From NCBI RefSeq assembly GCF_002944315.1, contig NZ_CP024314.1, positions 1,054,001-1,118,000 on the forward strand: a stretch of DNA of 64,000 bases, written 5' to 3'. Both the position numbers and the translations under genes were made by a program. The stretch is from Rhizobium sp. NXC24 (GTDB lineage Bacteria; Pseudomonadota; Alphaproteobacteria; Rhizobiales; Rhizobiaceae). Of this stretch, positions 45,855-55,621 are shown in pieces (position 1 is the stretch's first letter; each line of letters starts with the position of its first letter). The notes under the pieces were generated by a model, which saw nothing but the letters and a program-made list of their open reading frames with translations, was not told the origin of the DNA and searched no databases.

Positions 45855-47117
45855 TCAAGCGGTTCGCTTCAAAGCCGCAGCGATCGCTTCGGCGGCGGTA
45901 AAGCCGGTTTCGAGAGCGCCGTGTGCCGTTGAAAAGCGTGTCGGAGAGCAGGCTTCGCCGGCAAAGAAGAGCCTGTCGTCAACGGTTTCGCCGAGCACGA
46001 TACGTTCGCCGGAAGCGCCCGGTTCGGCATAGGAATAGGATCCGCCAATATGTGGCTCGCCATGCCAGGCCGACATTGCCACAGCATCAATCCGACGGCC
46101 GAAGGCGCTTCCGAAATGCCGGATCAGCTCTTCTCTGGCGAATGCGAGCGCCGTCTGCTCCCCAGAGGCTTCCAGATCCCGCGCCAGTGAACCGCCATAA
46201 TAGGCCTCGATCAAGGCGGTGCCGAAGGGGCGTATCTGGTAGGAACCCGTTCGGACCTGATCCAGGGAACCCGTCAGTCTGGTATCGATAGGCAGATCGT
46301 CTGGCGAGAGAACACTCAGGAACAGCTTGTTGGCAAGCCCCAGCGGTAATCGGCTGGCCGCTTCCCGCTTTCTCGGAAGTGGCGGATCGAATTTGATCTG
46401 ATCCTTCGCAATCACATTTGTCGCGACCGTGACCAAGACCATGCGTGCACGCAGCGTGCCACGATCCGTCTGCAAAAGGATGTATTCGGCGCCGCGATGA
46501 TCGATGGTTTGGACCACAGTCGACAGCATCGTTGGTACCGGCTGCGCGTAGGCCGAAATTAGCGTCCCATACCCCTCACGCACGCGCCAGTCCGGGCCAG
46601 GGCCCGGATCATAGTGGACATAATCGTGAATGGAGGCCGCCGCGAGCTCGACGCCATTTAGAAACGTGCCGATTGCTTCAACACAGCCATTCCAGCGATT
46701 TTCGGGTTCCAGCAGTTCGTCGAGCGATCCGTCCTCACCGGAATCCCCCCGTTGTTCCGCGCGCGCGAAAAAGGCGCCGATGGCGGATCTCGCTTCCGCC
46801 CCTCCGATCGTCCGCCCGCCTTCGCTCCAGGGCGCCGGCGTCGTTTCCACCGTCAGCCCAAGCTGGCGGGCAATCTCGGTCCATCCATTCGTCCTCGCCC
46901 CGTGGAGCCATCCGCAGCCGAGATCGACGGGCTCATCCGCGAGCGATGACAATCGAAAGGTCCAGGCGCGGCCTCCGACACGGTCCTTCGCCTCGAGAAT
47001 CAACACCGAAACGTCGGGGCGGAGGGATTGCAGCCGCCGCGCCGCTGCGACGCCGGCCGCACCGCCGCCAATGATGGCGACATCGATTGTTTGGCCCCCG
47101 GACCAAGGATTGCTCAA
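45855..47117 (-). CDS. Flavin-containing amine oxidase
   Basis: A 420-residue FAD enzyme of the monoamine oxidase group. The N-terminus has the dinucleotide fold (VAIIGGGAAGVAAARRL at about 12-28) and the EAKDRVGGRAWTF segment; the C-terminal FAGEACSPTRFSTAHGALETG motif (abbreviated) contacts FAD. Members oxidise amines or related compounds; the substrate is unknown. The gene stands alone upstream of the toxin-antitoxin pair on the same strand. Confidence 0.8.
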   Translation of the reverse strand: MSNPWSGGQTIDVAIIGGGAAGVAAARRLQSLRPDVSVLILEAKDRVGGRAWTFRLSSLADEPVDLGCGWLHGARTNGWTEIARQLGLTVETTPAPWSEGGRTIGGAEARSAIGAFFARAEQRGDSGEDGSLDELLEPENRWNGCVEAIGTFLNGVELAAASIHDYVHYDPGPGPDWRVREGYGTLISAYAQPVPTMLSTVVQTIDHRGAEYILLQTDRGTLRARMVLVTVATNVIAKDQIKFDPPLPRKREAASRLPLGLANKLFLSVLSPDDLPIDTRLTGSLDQVRTGSYQIRPFGTALIEAYYGGSLARDLEASGEQTALAFAREELIRHFGSAFGRRIDAVAMSAWHGEPHIGGSYSYAEPGASGERIVLGETVDDRLFFAGEACSPTRFSTAHGALETGFTAAEAIAAALKRTA

Positions 47118-47236
47118 ATGCCTTTACCCTTCCGCTATGCCGGACTGTATTGCACCAATGCAGTCAATAATACTTCCAACCAGCGTCCAACCCCCCGTCG
47201 ATTTTTATCTTCAGGGCTATACCAAAGCGGATTTAC

Positions 47237-47845
47237 TTACGGCTTGATGCCGTTGAGATGACTTTCGAGGAAGTGCAGATTGTCCTGGCCCCAGTAAAGC
47301 TCGCCGTCATAGAGGAATGATGGAAAGCCGAAGACGCCATTCTTGATGGCAAACTCACGGTCCGCCGTCCACTTGCCCTGTACGTCCGCATCCTGTTCCC
47401 GCTTTGCGAGCGCATCGCCGTCGAAACCTGCGGCGGTGGCGATCGCCTTGCGTACCGCGGGATTGCCGATATCTTCGCCACGACCCCAGAAGGCTTCCTG
47501 TAGGGCTTTCGTCAGTTCGAGCCAGGGCTTGCCGTCGAGATAGGCGGCGATGACCATGAAGGCGGCAGGCGCCGGATCGGCGAGCGGCGGGCGATTTTCC
47601 AGAAGCAGTTTCTTACCGCGAAAGCCGGCCCAACGCTTGAGATCCCGTTGCCAATATTGCCGGCGAGGCTCCGGCCGATTGCGTGAAAAAATGCCGCCGT
47701 TCTCCTCGAGGACGATGGTGAGATAAGGCCGGATTTCCGCGCCTGTCTTTTCGGCGAGATCGAGAAACGGCTCCAGGCCGATATAGGACCAGGGCGAGCC
47801 GATGGAAAAAACGTAATCTATGATCTTGGTCACTGTTTGCCGCAT
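47237..47845 (-). CDS. 2-hydroxychromene-2-carboxylate isomerase-like DsbA-fold protein
   Basis: A protein of about 202 residues with a thioredoxin/DsbA fold. DYVFSIGSPWSYIG at the start has the SPWSY serine that activates glutathione in kappa-class GST-like isomerases, and GVFGFPSFLYDGELYWGQDNL (abbreviated) is the cis-proline region. Known members isomerise an intermediate of naphthalene breakdown, but no aromatic genes are nearby. Start codons at 47845, 47854 or 47920 are possible; none has a clear ribosome site. Confidence 0.75.
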   Translation of the reverse strand: MRQTVTKIIDYVFSIGSPWSYIGLEPFLDLAEKTGAEIRPYLTIVLEENGGIFSRNRPEPRRQYWQRDLKRWAGFRGKKLLLENRPPLADPAPAAFMVIAAYLDGKPWLELTKALQEAFWGRGEDIGNPAVRKAIATAAGFDGDALAKREQDADVQGKWTADREFAIKNGVFGFPSFLYDGELYWGQDNLHFLESHLNGIKP

Positions 47846-48000
47846 CCCATGCATGATGATGAAAACTCGCGGATTTTGATCAGCAAGGCGGCGGGTGTGC
47901 AAGCGCCAAGCGAATGCCACGGGGGAATTTCCATAACGATATCGTTACCTGACTACCGCCGATTCCGTCGCTGCTTGCTATGCCAATATCAAGCTCAGCG

Positions 48001-48858
48001 TTATGCAACCGCTTTCCAATCGAGCCCGATATCGAGCGTCGGCGCGCTATGCGTCACCCAGCCCACCGAGATCAGATCGACGCCCGAAGCCGCAATTGTC
48101 GCGGCAGTTGAGGGCGTGACACGGCCCGAGGCCTCGGTGATTGCGCGCCCGGCAACGATGCCTACCGCTTCGCGCAATTGATCGGGCGTCATATTGTCGA
48201 GCAGCACGGCGTCGACGCCTTCTGCCATGGCTTCACGAAGCTGGTCGAGCGTGTCCACTTCAACCTCGATCTTGACCATGTGACCGACCCCGGCTTTTGC
48301 CCGGCGGATAGCCTCTGTGACGCCGCCTGCAACCGCGACATGATTGTCCTTGATCAGCACGGCATCATGGAGCGCAAAACGATGGTTCATACCGCCGCCG
48401 GCACGGACTGCATATTTCTCCAGCGCCCGCAGTCCCGGCGTCGTCTTGCGGGTGCAGACGATCGAGGCTTTCGTGCCGCTGATCACCTCGACGATGCCGG
48501 CTGTTACGGTCGCGATACCCGAGAGATGGCCGAGGAAATTCAGTGCGGTCCGCTCCGCCGTCAACAAACCGCGAGACGGGCCTTCGATCGTTGCGATCAT
48601 ATCGCCGGCAGCCACCTTTGCGCCGTCGTGCAGATGACGGATCATGACGATCCGCGGATCAACGAGCTGGAAGGCGAGTTCCGAGGCATCCAGCCCGGCG
48701 ACCACGCCCGGCTGGCGCGCCACCATGGCAACGGTGGAACGGTGATCCTCCGGGATGACGGCGGCAGACGTGATATCGCCGGCAAGGCCGAGATCTTCCA
48801 GCAGAGCATTGCGCACCAGCGGCTCGATGATGAGGCGCGGCAGGGGAACGAGGGTCAT
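48001..48858 (-). CDS. nadC: Nicotinate-nucleotide pyrophosphorylase (quinolinate phosphoribosyltransferase)
   Basis: A 285-residue enzyme that joins quinolinate and PRPP to nicotinate mononucleotide with loss of CO2. Typical segments are EDLGLAGDITSAAVIP, NFLGHLSGIAT, TRKTTPGLRALEKYAVRAGGG (abbreviated) and the EVEVDTLDQL barrel strand. ATG 48858 has AGGAG upstream and lies directly after the nadB stop codon. Last gene of nadABC. Confidence 0.94.
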   Translation of the reverse strand: MTLVPLPRLIIEPLVRNALLEDLGLAGDITSAAVIPEDHRSTVAMVARQPGVVAGLDASELAFQLVDPRIVMIRHLHDGAKVAAGDMIATIEGPSRGLLTAERTALNFLGHLSGIATVTAGIVEVISGTKASIVCTRKTTPGLRALEKYAVRAGGGMNHRFALHDAVLIKDNHVAVAGGVTEAIRRAKAGVGHMVKIEVEVDTLDQLREAMAEGVDAVLLDNMTPDQLREAVGIVAGRAITEASGRVTPSTAATIAASGVDLISVGWVTHSAPTLDIGLDWKAVA

Positions 48859-48859
48859 G

Positions 48860-50401
48860 TCAGGCGCTCCTGGCGAAAGTATAGGGAATGGCCGACCGAG
48901 CGACCTCCAATGCATCCGAGAGGCGCATTGTCCGGCGCTGAGCGTTCTTCAGTTTCAACGGAAAATCCGTGCGGGCATGGGCGCCGCGCGATTCCGTTCT
49001 GAGGCTGGCGAAGACGGCAATCAACAGCGCCACCACGGCAGGGTCGGCGGCCGCACCTTCGCTTTCGACGAGCGGCAGAAGCGCGGCGATTGCTCCGTGG
49101 ATGGCGCCGGCATTGCGAAGCACGCCGAGATGACGAGAGGCGATCGGCCGGACAAGCGAAGGATCCGGAACTATCGGACGTCCATGGACTGACGTCATGT
49201 TCGCAGGGCTAGCAGGGGTGCTTCCTATGTCACGTGCGGCACGCATGCCCATGACGGCGGCCTCCAGCAGCGAGTTGCTGGCGAGCCGGTTGGCGCCGTG
49301 AAGGCCGGTTGACGCCGCCTCCCCTGCCACCCAGAGGCCGAAGACGGAGCTGCGGCCGTTTACATCCGTCGCCACGCCGCCCATGTGATAATGGACGGCG
49401 GGACGGACCGGGATCAGTTGGCTGGATGGATCGATTCCTGCCTCCCGGCAGAGCGCATCGATCACCGGAAAGCGAGCGGTAAAGCGATTGCCGAGCGCTT
49501 CACGCGCATCGAGAAAGACGCGGCCACCGCGGGCGATTTCCGCGCTGATCGCCCGCGCGACGATATCGCGCGGGGCCAGTTCCGCGCCGGGAACCTCCGC
49601 CATGAAACGCTCACCTCTCTCATTGACGAGCAAGGCGCCTTCGCCGCGCACGGCTTCGCTGACCAGTGCCAACGGCCGCCGACGCGAATCGAGGGCTGTG
49701 GGGTGGAATTGCACGAACTCCATATCCGCAAGAAACGCTCCCGCTCTCGCGGCCAGTGCGATTCCCTGGCCGAAATTGCCGACGGGATTGGTCGTCGCAT
49801 CGAAGAGACCGCCAATGCCTCCGGTGGCAAGGAGAACGCGGGAGGTGGGCAGAGCGGCCATTCCCTTTGGTGTCGCACATAGGACGCCGCTGATCCGCTC
49901 GCCATCCAGGAGCAGCCGCCGCGCCTCATATCCTTCAAGCACCGTAATGGACGGCGTGTTGGCGACGGCCTGCACCAGCACCCGAACAATGGCCGCGCCG
50001 GAGCCGTCGCCTTCGGCATGCACGATGCGGCGGCGCGAATGGGCGGCTTCGAGGCCGAGCGACAAGGCGCCCGCGCCATTACGGTCAAAGCGGACGCCCG
50101 CCCGCTCCAGAGCGGCAATTGCCGCAGGCGCTTCAGCGATGATGCTTGCGGCCACTACGGGATCGCAGAGCCCATCACCAGCGGCAAGCGTATCGGCGAC
50201 ATGCAGCTCCGCGCTGTCGTCCGCTCCCATGCTGGCGGCAATGCCGCCCTGCGCCCAGGCGCTCGACGTCTCGGCGCCGAGTGCTGCGCGTGTGATGATG
50301 ACGGTCGGCTGCGGCGCCAGCGTCAATGCCGCCATCAGGCCGGCGAGACCGCTGCCGACGATGACGACACGGCCTGCAAGCTCGTGAAGAACCTCGGTCA
50401 T
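48860..50401 (-). CDS. nadB: L-aspartate oxidase
   Basis: A 513-residue FAD enzyme that oxidises L-aspartate to iminoaspartate for quinolinate synthesis. The FAD fold [17 protein letters not shown] is at 13-29, and the family motifs [22 protein letters not shown] and [10 protein letters not shown] are present. Its start overlaps the nadA stop by four bases. Confidence 0.93.
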   Translation of the reverse strand: MTEVLHELAGRVVIVGSGLAGLMAALTLAPQPTVIITRAALGAETSSAWAQGGIAASMGADDSAELHVADTLAAGDGLCDPVVAASIIAEAPAAIAALERAGVRFDRNGAGALSLGLEAAHSRRRIVHAEGDGSGAAIVRVLVQAVANTPSITVLEGYEARRLLLDGERISGVLCATPKGMAALPTSRVLLATGGIGGLFDATTNPVGNFGQGIALAARAGAFLADMEFVQFHPTALDSRRRPLALVSEAVRGEGALLVNERGERFMAEVPGAELAPRDIVARAISAEIARGGRVFLDAREALGNRFTARFPVIDALCREAGIDPSSQLIPVRPAVHYHMGGVATDVNGRSSVFGLWVAGEAASTGLHGANRLASNSLLEAAVMGMRAARDIGSTPASPANMTSVHGRPIVPDPSLVRPIASRHLGVLRNAGAIHGAIAALLPLVESEGAAADPAVVALLIAVFASLRTESRGAHARTDFPLKLKNAQRRTMRLSDALEVARSAIPYTFARSA

Positions 50402-51369
50402 ATCGCCAGCATCCTTTCCACCGCGCGGCGGGCAGCAACAGCGATTGCGGGATCGACAGTCACTTCATGCTGGTTTTCCTCAAGCGCCCTGCGGATATTG
50501 CCGAGCGTGATGCGCTTCATGTGCGGGCAGAGATTGCAGGGCCGAACAAATTCGACATCCGGATGATGGACGGCAACATTGTCGCTCATCGAGCATTCGG
50601 TTAGCAGCACGACACGCGCCGGGCGCTTCTTGCCGACGTAATCGGACATGACGGCGGTAGAGCCGGCGAAATCCGCTTCCCTGACGACATCAGGTGGACA
50701 TTCCGGATGGGCGAGCACCGTTACGCCGGGATAATTTTCGCGTAGCTGGCGCACATCGTCGGCGGTGAAGAGCTCGTGCACCTCGCAATGCCCATGCCAG
50801 GCGATGATCTCGACATTGGTCTCGCGGGCGACGTTCTGCGCCAGATATTCGTCGGGGATCATCAGCACCTTGGGAACGCCGAGCGATTCCACCACCTGTT
50901 TGGCATTGCCCGATGTGCAGCAGATATCGGATGCCGCCTTCACCGCAGCGGACGTGTTGACATAGGTGACGATGGGAACCCCAGGATGGGCCTGGCGCAA
51001 AAGTGCAATGTCTTCCGGCGTGATCGATTCCGCCAGCGAGCAACCGGCCGCCATATCGGGGATCAGCACGGTCTTTTCCGGATTGAGCAGTTTGGCGGTC
51101 TCGGCCATGAAATGCACACCGGCGAGCACGATGATGTCGGCGTCTACGTCGATCGCCTTGCGAGCGAGCGCCAGGCTGTCGCCGACGATATCGGCGACAC
51201 CGTGGAAGATTTCCGGCGTCTGGTAGTTGTGCGCGAGGATGACGGCGTTGCGGCGGCGCTTCAACTCGAGGATCGCCTCGACATCATCCTGAAACATCAT
51301 CCATTCGGCCTTGGGAATGACGCGGCTGACACGATCATAGAGGGAGGATGCGGATACGGGTTGGTTCAT
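50398..51369 (-). CDS. nadA: Quinolinate synthase
   Basis: A 323-residue iron-sulfur enzyme that condenses iminoaspartate and dihydroxyacetone phosphate to quinolinate. Cluster cysteines are expected at Cys110 (AAGCSLAE), Cys195 (GHCEVH) and within CNLCPHM (278-284); AHNYQ and DICCTSGNA are also conserved. First gene of nadABC, preceded by a promoter and two operator-like sites. Confidence 0.94.
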   Translation of the reverse strand: MNQPVSASSLYDRVSRVIPKAEWMMFQDDVEAILELKRRRNAVILAHNYQTPEIFHGVADIVGDSLALARKAIDVDADIIVLAGVHFMAETAKLLNPEKTVLIPDMAAGCSLAESITPEDIALLRQAHPGVPIVTYVNTSAAVKAASDICCTSGNAKQVVESLGVPKVLMIPDEYLAQNVARETNVEIIAWHGHCEVHELFTADDVRQLRENYPGVTVLAHPECPPDVVREADFAGSTAVMSDYVGKKRPARVVLLTECSMSDNVAVHHPDVEFVRPCNLCPHMKRITLGNIRRALEENQHEVTVDPAIAVAARRAVERMLAI

Positions 51370-51386
51370 GACCGGCTCTCCTAATT

Positions 51387-51444
51387 ATGCTCAGTTTGAG
51401 TATATTGTGCGCAAATAGATATTCTCGTTATGAGCATATGTCAA
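51387..51444 (-). promoter_or_regulatory. nadABC promoter with two NadQ-type operator sites
   Basis: On the minus strand TTGACA (-35, 51444-51439) and TATCTA (-10, 51421-51416) are 17 bases apart. Two 17-bp imperfect palindromes of the form ATGCTCA-N3-TGAGNAT occur: one in the -35/-10 spacer (51421-51437, one half-site weaker) and one downstream (51387-51403), 34 bp centre to centre. Both positions would block transcription. The -35 box overlaps the nadQ stop codon. Confidence 0.65.
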
Positions 51445-52343
51445 TTGCGGGAGAGCGGTAATTTTGTTCCGGCGAGTTCGCGTTCTTCGAGAATGGCGCG
51501 GCGGAAACGGAAGAGCTTGGCCGGACGCCCCCCTGTCTCGCTTTCAGTTGCGCCTGTTTCCTCCACCAGCTCCTGCTGCTCGATCAGCCGGCGGAAGTTT
51601 TGCTTGTGCAGCATCAGGCCCGCCAGAGCCTCAACGGTACGCTGCAGCTGAAGGAGCGTAAAACTCTCCGGCATCAGTTCGAAAACGACGGGGCGATATT
51701 TGATCTTCGCGCGCAGCCGCGCCATGCCGGTCGCGAGAATCCGCCGGTGATCGGCAAACATCGGCCGACCGGAATTGCCCTGCTGAGCGCAGCCCGCCTC
51801 CAAGACAAGCCGAGCCTCATAAAGAAGCTCATAGCGTTGCAGAACAAGGTCTTCATTCCAGGTGGCATCGTTCAAACCAAAAGCGAAATCGGCGCGACGC
51901 CGACGTTGATCGCGCTTCGCCGAATCGTCTGATACCCAGCCATTTAGCCGCTCGACAATATCATCCATGATGGCCGGCCGGCCGTTGCGATGGTCTTCCC
52001 AAGGGAAATATTCGTACCAACCATGCCATCCCGGCCGGCCACCGCCAGGCGCCGCCTGCTCCCTCACGAGGCCGAGATAGCTGATCGAAATCGTCCGGCC
52101 GCCCAGGATCTCGTTGTTCCTGTCTCGGTCGGCAAATGTGTAAAGCTGCTCGAGATAGCCGACCGGATGCGCCGTCTGCTCGCGCACCCATTCGCGAAGA
52201 CCGCTCTGCAACGTCCGGTGCCCAAGCTCGAACGGTCCCGACGGCAAAGCATCACCGGAGCGCACCGTCATAACCCGAGGATCGTTACCGGTGACGGCCG
52301 TCAGAACCGCGATCAATTCGGCGTGCGCAAGTCCGATGGTCAA
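51441..52343 (-). CDS. nadQ: NadQ-type regulator of NAD synthesis (Nudix-related plus winged helix)
   Basis: A 300-residue protein of the COG4111 type: an N-terminal Nudix-like domain (about 15-200; VGYLEQLYTFADRDRNNEI, abbreviated, without an intact Nudix catalytic box) and a C-terminal winged-helix part (about 215-290, LLQLQRTVEALAG...NFRRLIEQQELVEETG, cited in fragments). In alphaproteobacteria such proteins are known or predicted repressors of nadABC. It lies immediately upstream of nadA on the same strand. Confidence 0.8.
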   Translation of the reverse strand: MTIGLAHAELIAVLTAVTGNDPRVMTVRSGDALPSGPFELGHRTLQSGLREWVREQTAHPVGYLEQLYTFADRDRNNEILGGRTISISYLGLVREQAAPGGGRPGWHGWYEYFPWEDHRNGRPAIMDDIVERLNGWVSDDSAKRDQRRRRADFAFGLNDATWNEDLVLQRYELLYEARLVLEAGCAQQGNSGRPMFADHRRILATGMARLRAKIKYRPVVFELMPESFTLLQLQRTVEALAGLMLHKQNFRRLIEQQELVEETGATESETGGRPAKLFRFRRAILEERELAGTKLPLSRN

Positions 52344-52511
52344 GGAGATTCCCTATCTTGTTCGAGCTCTGCTTTTCTCGCACGAAGCATTACCGAAGCC
52401 AATGCAGCCGTTCGGCCACTCAACAACTCCCGACAATATAAACGCGTGCAAACTCCTACACGCGAGCACTTGCAGCCAGCCAAACACATTGTAAGTGTCC
52501 TATTGATATAT

Positions 52512-52532
52512 TGATACATTAGTGCTTTAGTC
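52512..52532 (+). repeat. Copy 1 of a 21-bp element shared by two transporter promoters
   Basis: A 21-base sequence beginning TGATACATTAG and ending TGCTTTAGTC is identical to 55552-55572. It lies 42 bases before the MHS transporter start and contains GTGCTTTA (52522-52529), the reverse of a TAAAGCAC half-site found near copy 2. The FCD-type GntR regulator between the two genes is the likely binder. The remaining 231-base intergenic stretch shows no gene. Confidence 0.7.
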
Positions 52533-52574
52533 TTGCGTGTGTGAGGCCGGCCCTGCCGGATTTGGGAGGATATT

Positions 52575-53935
52575 ATGAGCAATATCGGACTGGAGGAGCA
52601 GGCAAACTCCGCCATGATGCGAAGGGTGGCGATTGCTTCCTGCATCGGCACCACCGTCGAGTGGTATGATTTTTTCATTTATGCCACCGCTTCGGCGCTG
52701 GTTTTCAATAAGCTGTTTTTCCCGAGTTTCGATCCGCTCGTCGGCTCACTGGTCGCGCTCGGCACCTATGCCGCCGGATTCTTCGTGCGACCGATCGGCG
52801 GATTACTGTTCGGCTATCTCGGCGACCGATACGGCCGCAAGAGCGCGCTAGTCACCACGCTTCTGATCGTCGGCATCGCCACCTTCGTCATCGGCCTCGT
52901 GCCGACTTATGAAAGCATCGGCATTGCCGCTCCGCTGATCCTGCTGTTCATCCGCATGCTGCACGGTTTCGGCATCGGCGGCGAACAGGGTAATGCGATC
53001 CTCATCATGTGCGAGCATGCGCCTGCCAAAAGGCGCGGCTATTTCGGCTCATGGGTACAGACGGGTGCGCCCGCCGGCTTCATCCTGCCGCTCGGCATCT
53101 TCGCAGCGTTAACGGCCACGCTGTCGGAAGAGGCCTTCATGAGCTGGGGCTGGCGCATTCCCTTTCTGCTCAGCCTCGTGCTGGTGGCTGTCGGCATGTA
53201 TATCCGCCTACAACTAACGGAATCGCCGCTGTTCCTGGAAATGCGCAGGCGCCGTGCGGAGGACCCGCATCCACTTGTCGAGATCGTCAGGAAATATCCA
53301 CGCTATCTCGCCCTTGGCTGCGGCACCAAGTTTGCCGAAAGCGTTGCCTTCACCAGCTTTGCGGTACTGATCACCGCCTATGCGACGAGCCGCGGCGTGT
53401 CGCGGCCGGTAATGACGACGGCATCGCTTATCGCCATCGTGCTGGAGCTGGTCTGCATGCCGTTTTGGGGCGCGCTTTCCGATCGCATCGGCCGCAAGCC
53501 GGTCTATATCCTTGGCGCGTCGACCGTGCTGCTGGCGAGCTTTCCGACCTTCGCGCTGGTCTATTATCGCGTCGACAGCTACATCTGGGTAGGCTTGACG
53601 GCGGCGCTGGCCATCGGCCATAGCGCCATGTACGGGCCGCAGGCCGCCTATTTGCCGAATTCTTCCCGACCCGGGTGCGCGCCAGCGGCGTCTCCTTCAT
53701 CCAGCAGATCGGCGCGCTGATCGGCTCCGTCGGAACACTTGCTGCCGGCTGGCTTCTGGCGCTTTTGAATGGTGCGCCCTGGGCGCTCGCTGGCTTCATC
53801 GCTCTCGGCTGTGCGATCACTATCGCCTGCATAGCGGCGCTGCCGGAAACAGCACCGCGCCTTGGGCGATGGAAGGACCTGGTCGACAGCTTGACGTCAG
53901 GCGATAATATGGAAGCCCGCCGACAGCGCGCATAA
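52575..53935 (+). pseudogene. MHS-family metabolite:proton symporter, frameshifted near the 3-prime end
   Basis: A 12-helix MFS protein of the metabolite:H+ symporter group (TTVEWYDFFIYATAS, GRKSALVTTLL, RMLHGFGIGGEQGN) that transports organic or sugar acids. At 53657 the frame is lost: the sequence reads CCGAATTC where CCGGAATTC restores LPEFFPTRVRASGVSFIQQ (abbreviated) and a normal end at 53935. As given, the protein would be 381 residues with a wrong tail and about 70 native residues missing, including the last two helices. With one base added it is a normal 453 residues. Start ATG 52575 follows GGGAGGA. Confidence 0.82.
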
Positions 53936-53947
53936 GCAAGAGACAAA

Positions 53948-54781
53948 ATGATATCAGCCTTCGAAGTATTCTCCGACCGCTGGAGTTTTCTCGGCGAAAG
54001 CCCGGTCCTGTCGGATGACGGCAACTGTCTCTGGTGGGTCGATACCGAGGGCTGCCGGCTGCTGCGAACCGACGTAGCGTCCGGCAGAACCGAGGTCTGG
54101 GATGCGCCGGAGGCTGTCGGCTGCATCGCCCTGCGGCCGGATGGAACGCTGCTGGCAGGCCTTGCCAGCGGCATTTTTCTCTTCGATCCGGCAAAGGGCC
54201 GTTTCGACCTCGCCTGCTCGCCGGAAAGCCGTAGGGATGTTCGCTTCAACGATGGCGCCCTCGATCCGGCGGGCCGCTTCTGGGCGGGCAACATGCAATT
54301 CACCCTGACCGAACCTGCGGGCGCCATTTTCTGCGTCGAAGCCGATCTTAGTCATCGCCGCGTCTTCGATGGCATATGGACGCCCAATGGGCTCGCCTTC
54401 GATCCGGTCCGTAGCCGCATGTATTTCTCGGATTCTCATCCGACCGTACAAACGATCTGGGTCTGCGATTATGATGTCTCCACGGGAACGCCGAGCAATC
54501 GGCGCGTCTTTGCGACGACGCATGAATTCGCCGGCCGGCCCGACGGCGCGTTTATCGATAAGGACGGCATCTACTGGATTGCCGGCGTCGAGGGATCACA
54601 GCTTCTCCGCTTCGCACCATCAGGCGAAGCGCTGGAACCGATCGCCTTTCCCGTGACACATCCAACTAAGATCGTCATGGACAGAGCCAATCCGCGCTCC
54701 ATTTTTGTCACGACCAGACGGACCGTTCCCGAGGAGGATACGCACGCCTCGGGGCATGTGCTGCGCGCAACTTTTCGATGA
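53948..54781 (+). CDS. SMP-30/gluconolactonase family lactonase
   Basis: A 277-residue six-bladed beta-propeller of the SMP-30 family, which hydrolyses sugar-acid lactones using one divalent metal. Ligands are recognisable: Glu in LGESP, Asn in RFNDG, Asn in TPNGLAFD and Asp in RPDGAFID. It starts 12 bases after the MHS gene. It would supply aldonic acid to the IlvD/Edd dehydratase encoded later in the cluster. Confidence 0.85.
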   Translation: MISAFEVFSDRWSFLGESPVLSDDGNCLWWVDTEGCRLLRTDVASGRTEVWDAPEAVGCIALRPDGTLLAGLASGIFLFDPAKGRFDLACSPESRRDVRFNDGALDPAGRFWAGNMQFTLTEPAGAIFCVEADLSHRRVFDGIWTPNGLAFDPVRSRMYFSDSHPTVQTIWVCDYDVSTGTPSNRRVFATTHEFAGRPDGAFIDKDGIYWIAGVEGSQLLRFAPSGEALEPIAFPVTHPTKIVMDRANPRSIFVTTRRTVPEEDTHASGHVLRATFR

Positions 54782-54799
54782 TCGTTCTAGGACAAGCGC

Positions 54800-55492
54800 T
54801 TATCGGCTGACGTAATCCGGATATTTCTCGCAAATGAGATCGATGATCGACAGCGTGCCGGAAAGATGCTTGCGAAGCGCTGCCACTGCCTGTTCCACAT
54901 CCCCCGACTGGATGGCATCGACAATGGCATGATGATCGGCAATGACCTGCTGCTGTTTGCCCGGCATCGGCAGGTTCAGCATGCGAAGCCGGTCGAGATG
55001 AACGCTCTGGCGCCGCACGGTTGCCCACAGTCCCAGGATGTCGACCCTTTCGAAGAGGACACGGTGGAAATCCTTGTCGAGGGCATCGAACAGATCGTAG
55101 GTCTCGGGTGACGCCACATGCTCTTGCCGCACCAAAACATGCCGCAACGCCGCCGCCGTTTCCTCCGGCGATTCGGCTGTCAGCCGCCGGACGGCTTCCA
55201 GCTCGATCGACAATCTCAGGAAGTGCGCTTCGACGGCGTTGCCGATATCGATTCTCGCGACGACGGTGGCGTATTGCGGGTAAACCTCGACCAGCCCCTC
55301 CTCCTCCAGCCTGATCAAAGCATCGCGAACCGGCGTCTGGCTGACGTTGAATTCGCTCTGAAGCGAGATGCGCGACAGGACGGTGGTCGGCGGCAAACTC
55401 ATTGAAAGAATACGCGATCGCAGGATTTCCAGGATCTGCGGCGCCACTTGGCGGGAGCGATCCAAGGCGAATTCTTTCGGGTTTACTTTCAC
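54800..55492 (-). CDS. GntR family (FCD) transcriptional regulator
   Basis: A 230-residue regulator with a winged helix (about 12-80; VSQTPVRDALIRLEEEGLVEV, core TPVRDALIRL) and an FCD ligand domain (about 90-220). It sits between the two transporter transcription units, convergent with the lactonase gene and divergent from the ABC operon. The 21-bp element upstream of both units and the TAAAGCAC half-sites are its probable targets. Confidence 0.86.
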   Translation of the reverse strand: MKVNPKEFALDRSRQVAPQILEILRSRILSMSLPPTTVLSRISLQSEFNVSQTPVRDALIRLEEEGLVEVYPQYATVVARIDIGNAVEAHFLRLSIELEAVRRLTAESPEETAAALRHVLVRQEHVASPETYDLFDALDKDFHRVLFERVDILGLWATVRRQSVHLDRLRMLNLPMPGKQQQVIADHHAIVDAIQSGDVEQAVAALRKHLSGTLSIIDLICEKYPDYVSR

Positions 55493-55524
55493 TGGCTACC
55501 TTCCTGATCGAGAACGTAAGTTCA

Positions 55525-55572
55525 TAAAGCACAATTTAGGGCTTGATGCACTGATACATTAGTGCTTTAGTC
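55525..55572 (+). promoter_or_regulatory. Operator region with copy 2 of the 21-bp element and opposed half-sites
   Basis: Copy 2 of the 21-bp element (55552-55572) contains GTGCTTTA at 55562-55569. An opposed half-site TAAAGCAC lies at 55525-55532, 37 bp away centre to centre, and both are followed by AT-rich sequence of similar pattern. The region lies between the divergent gntR and ABC operon starts, 49 bases before the latter. Confidence 0.6.
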
Positions 55573-55621
55573 AATTTATGTAAACGCGATTTCACGGGTT
55601 TGCGTCATTTGGGAGGACATA

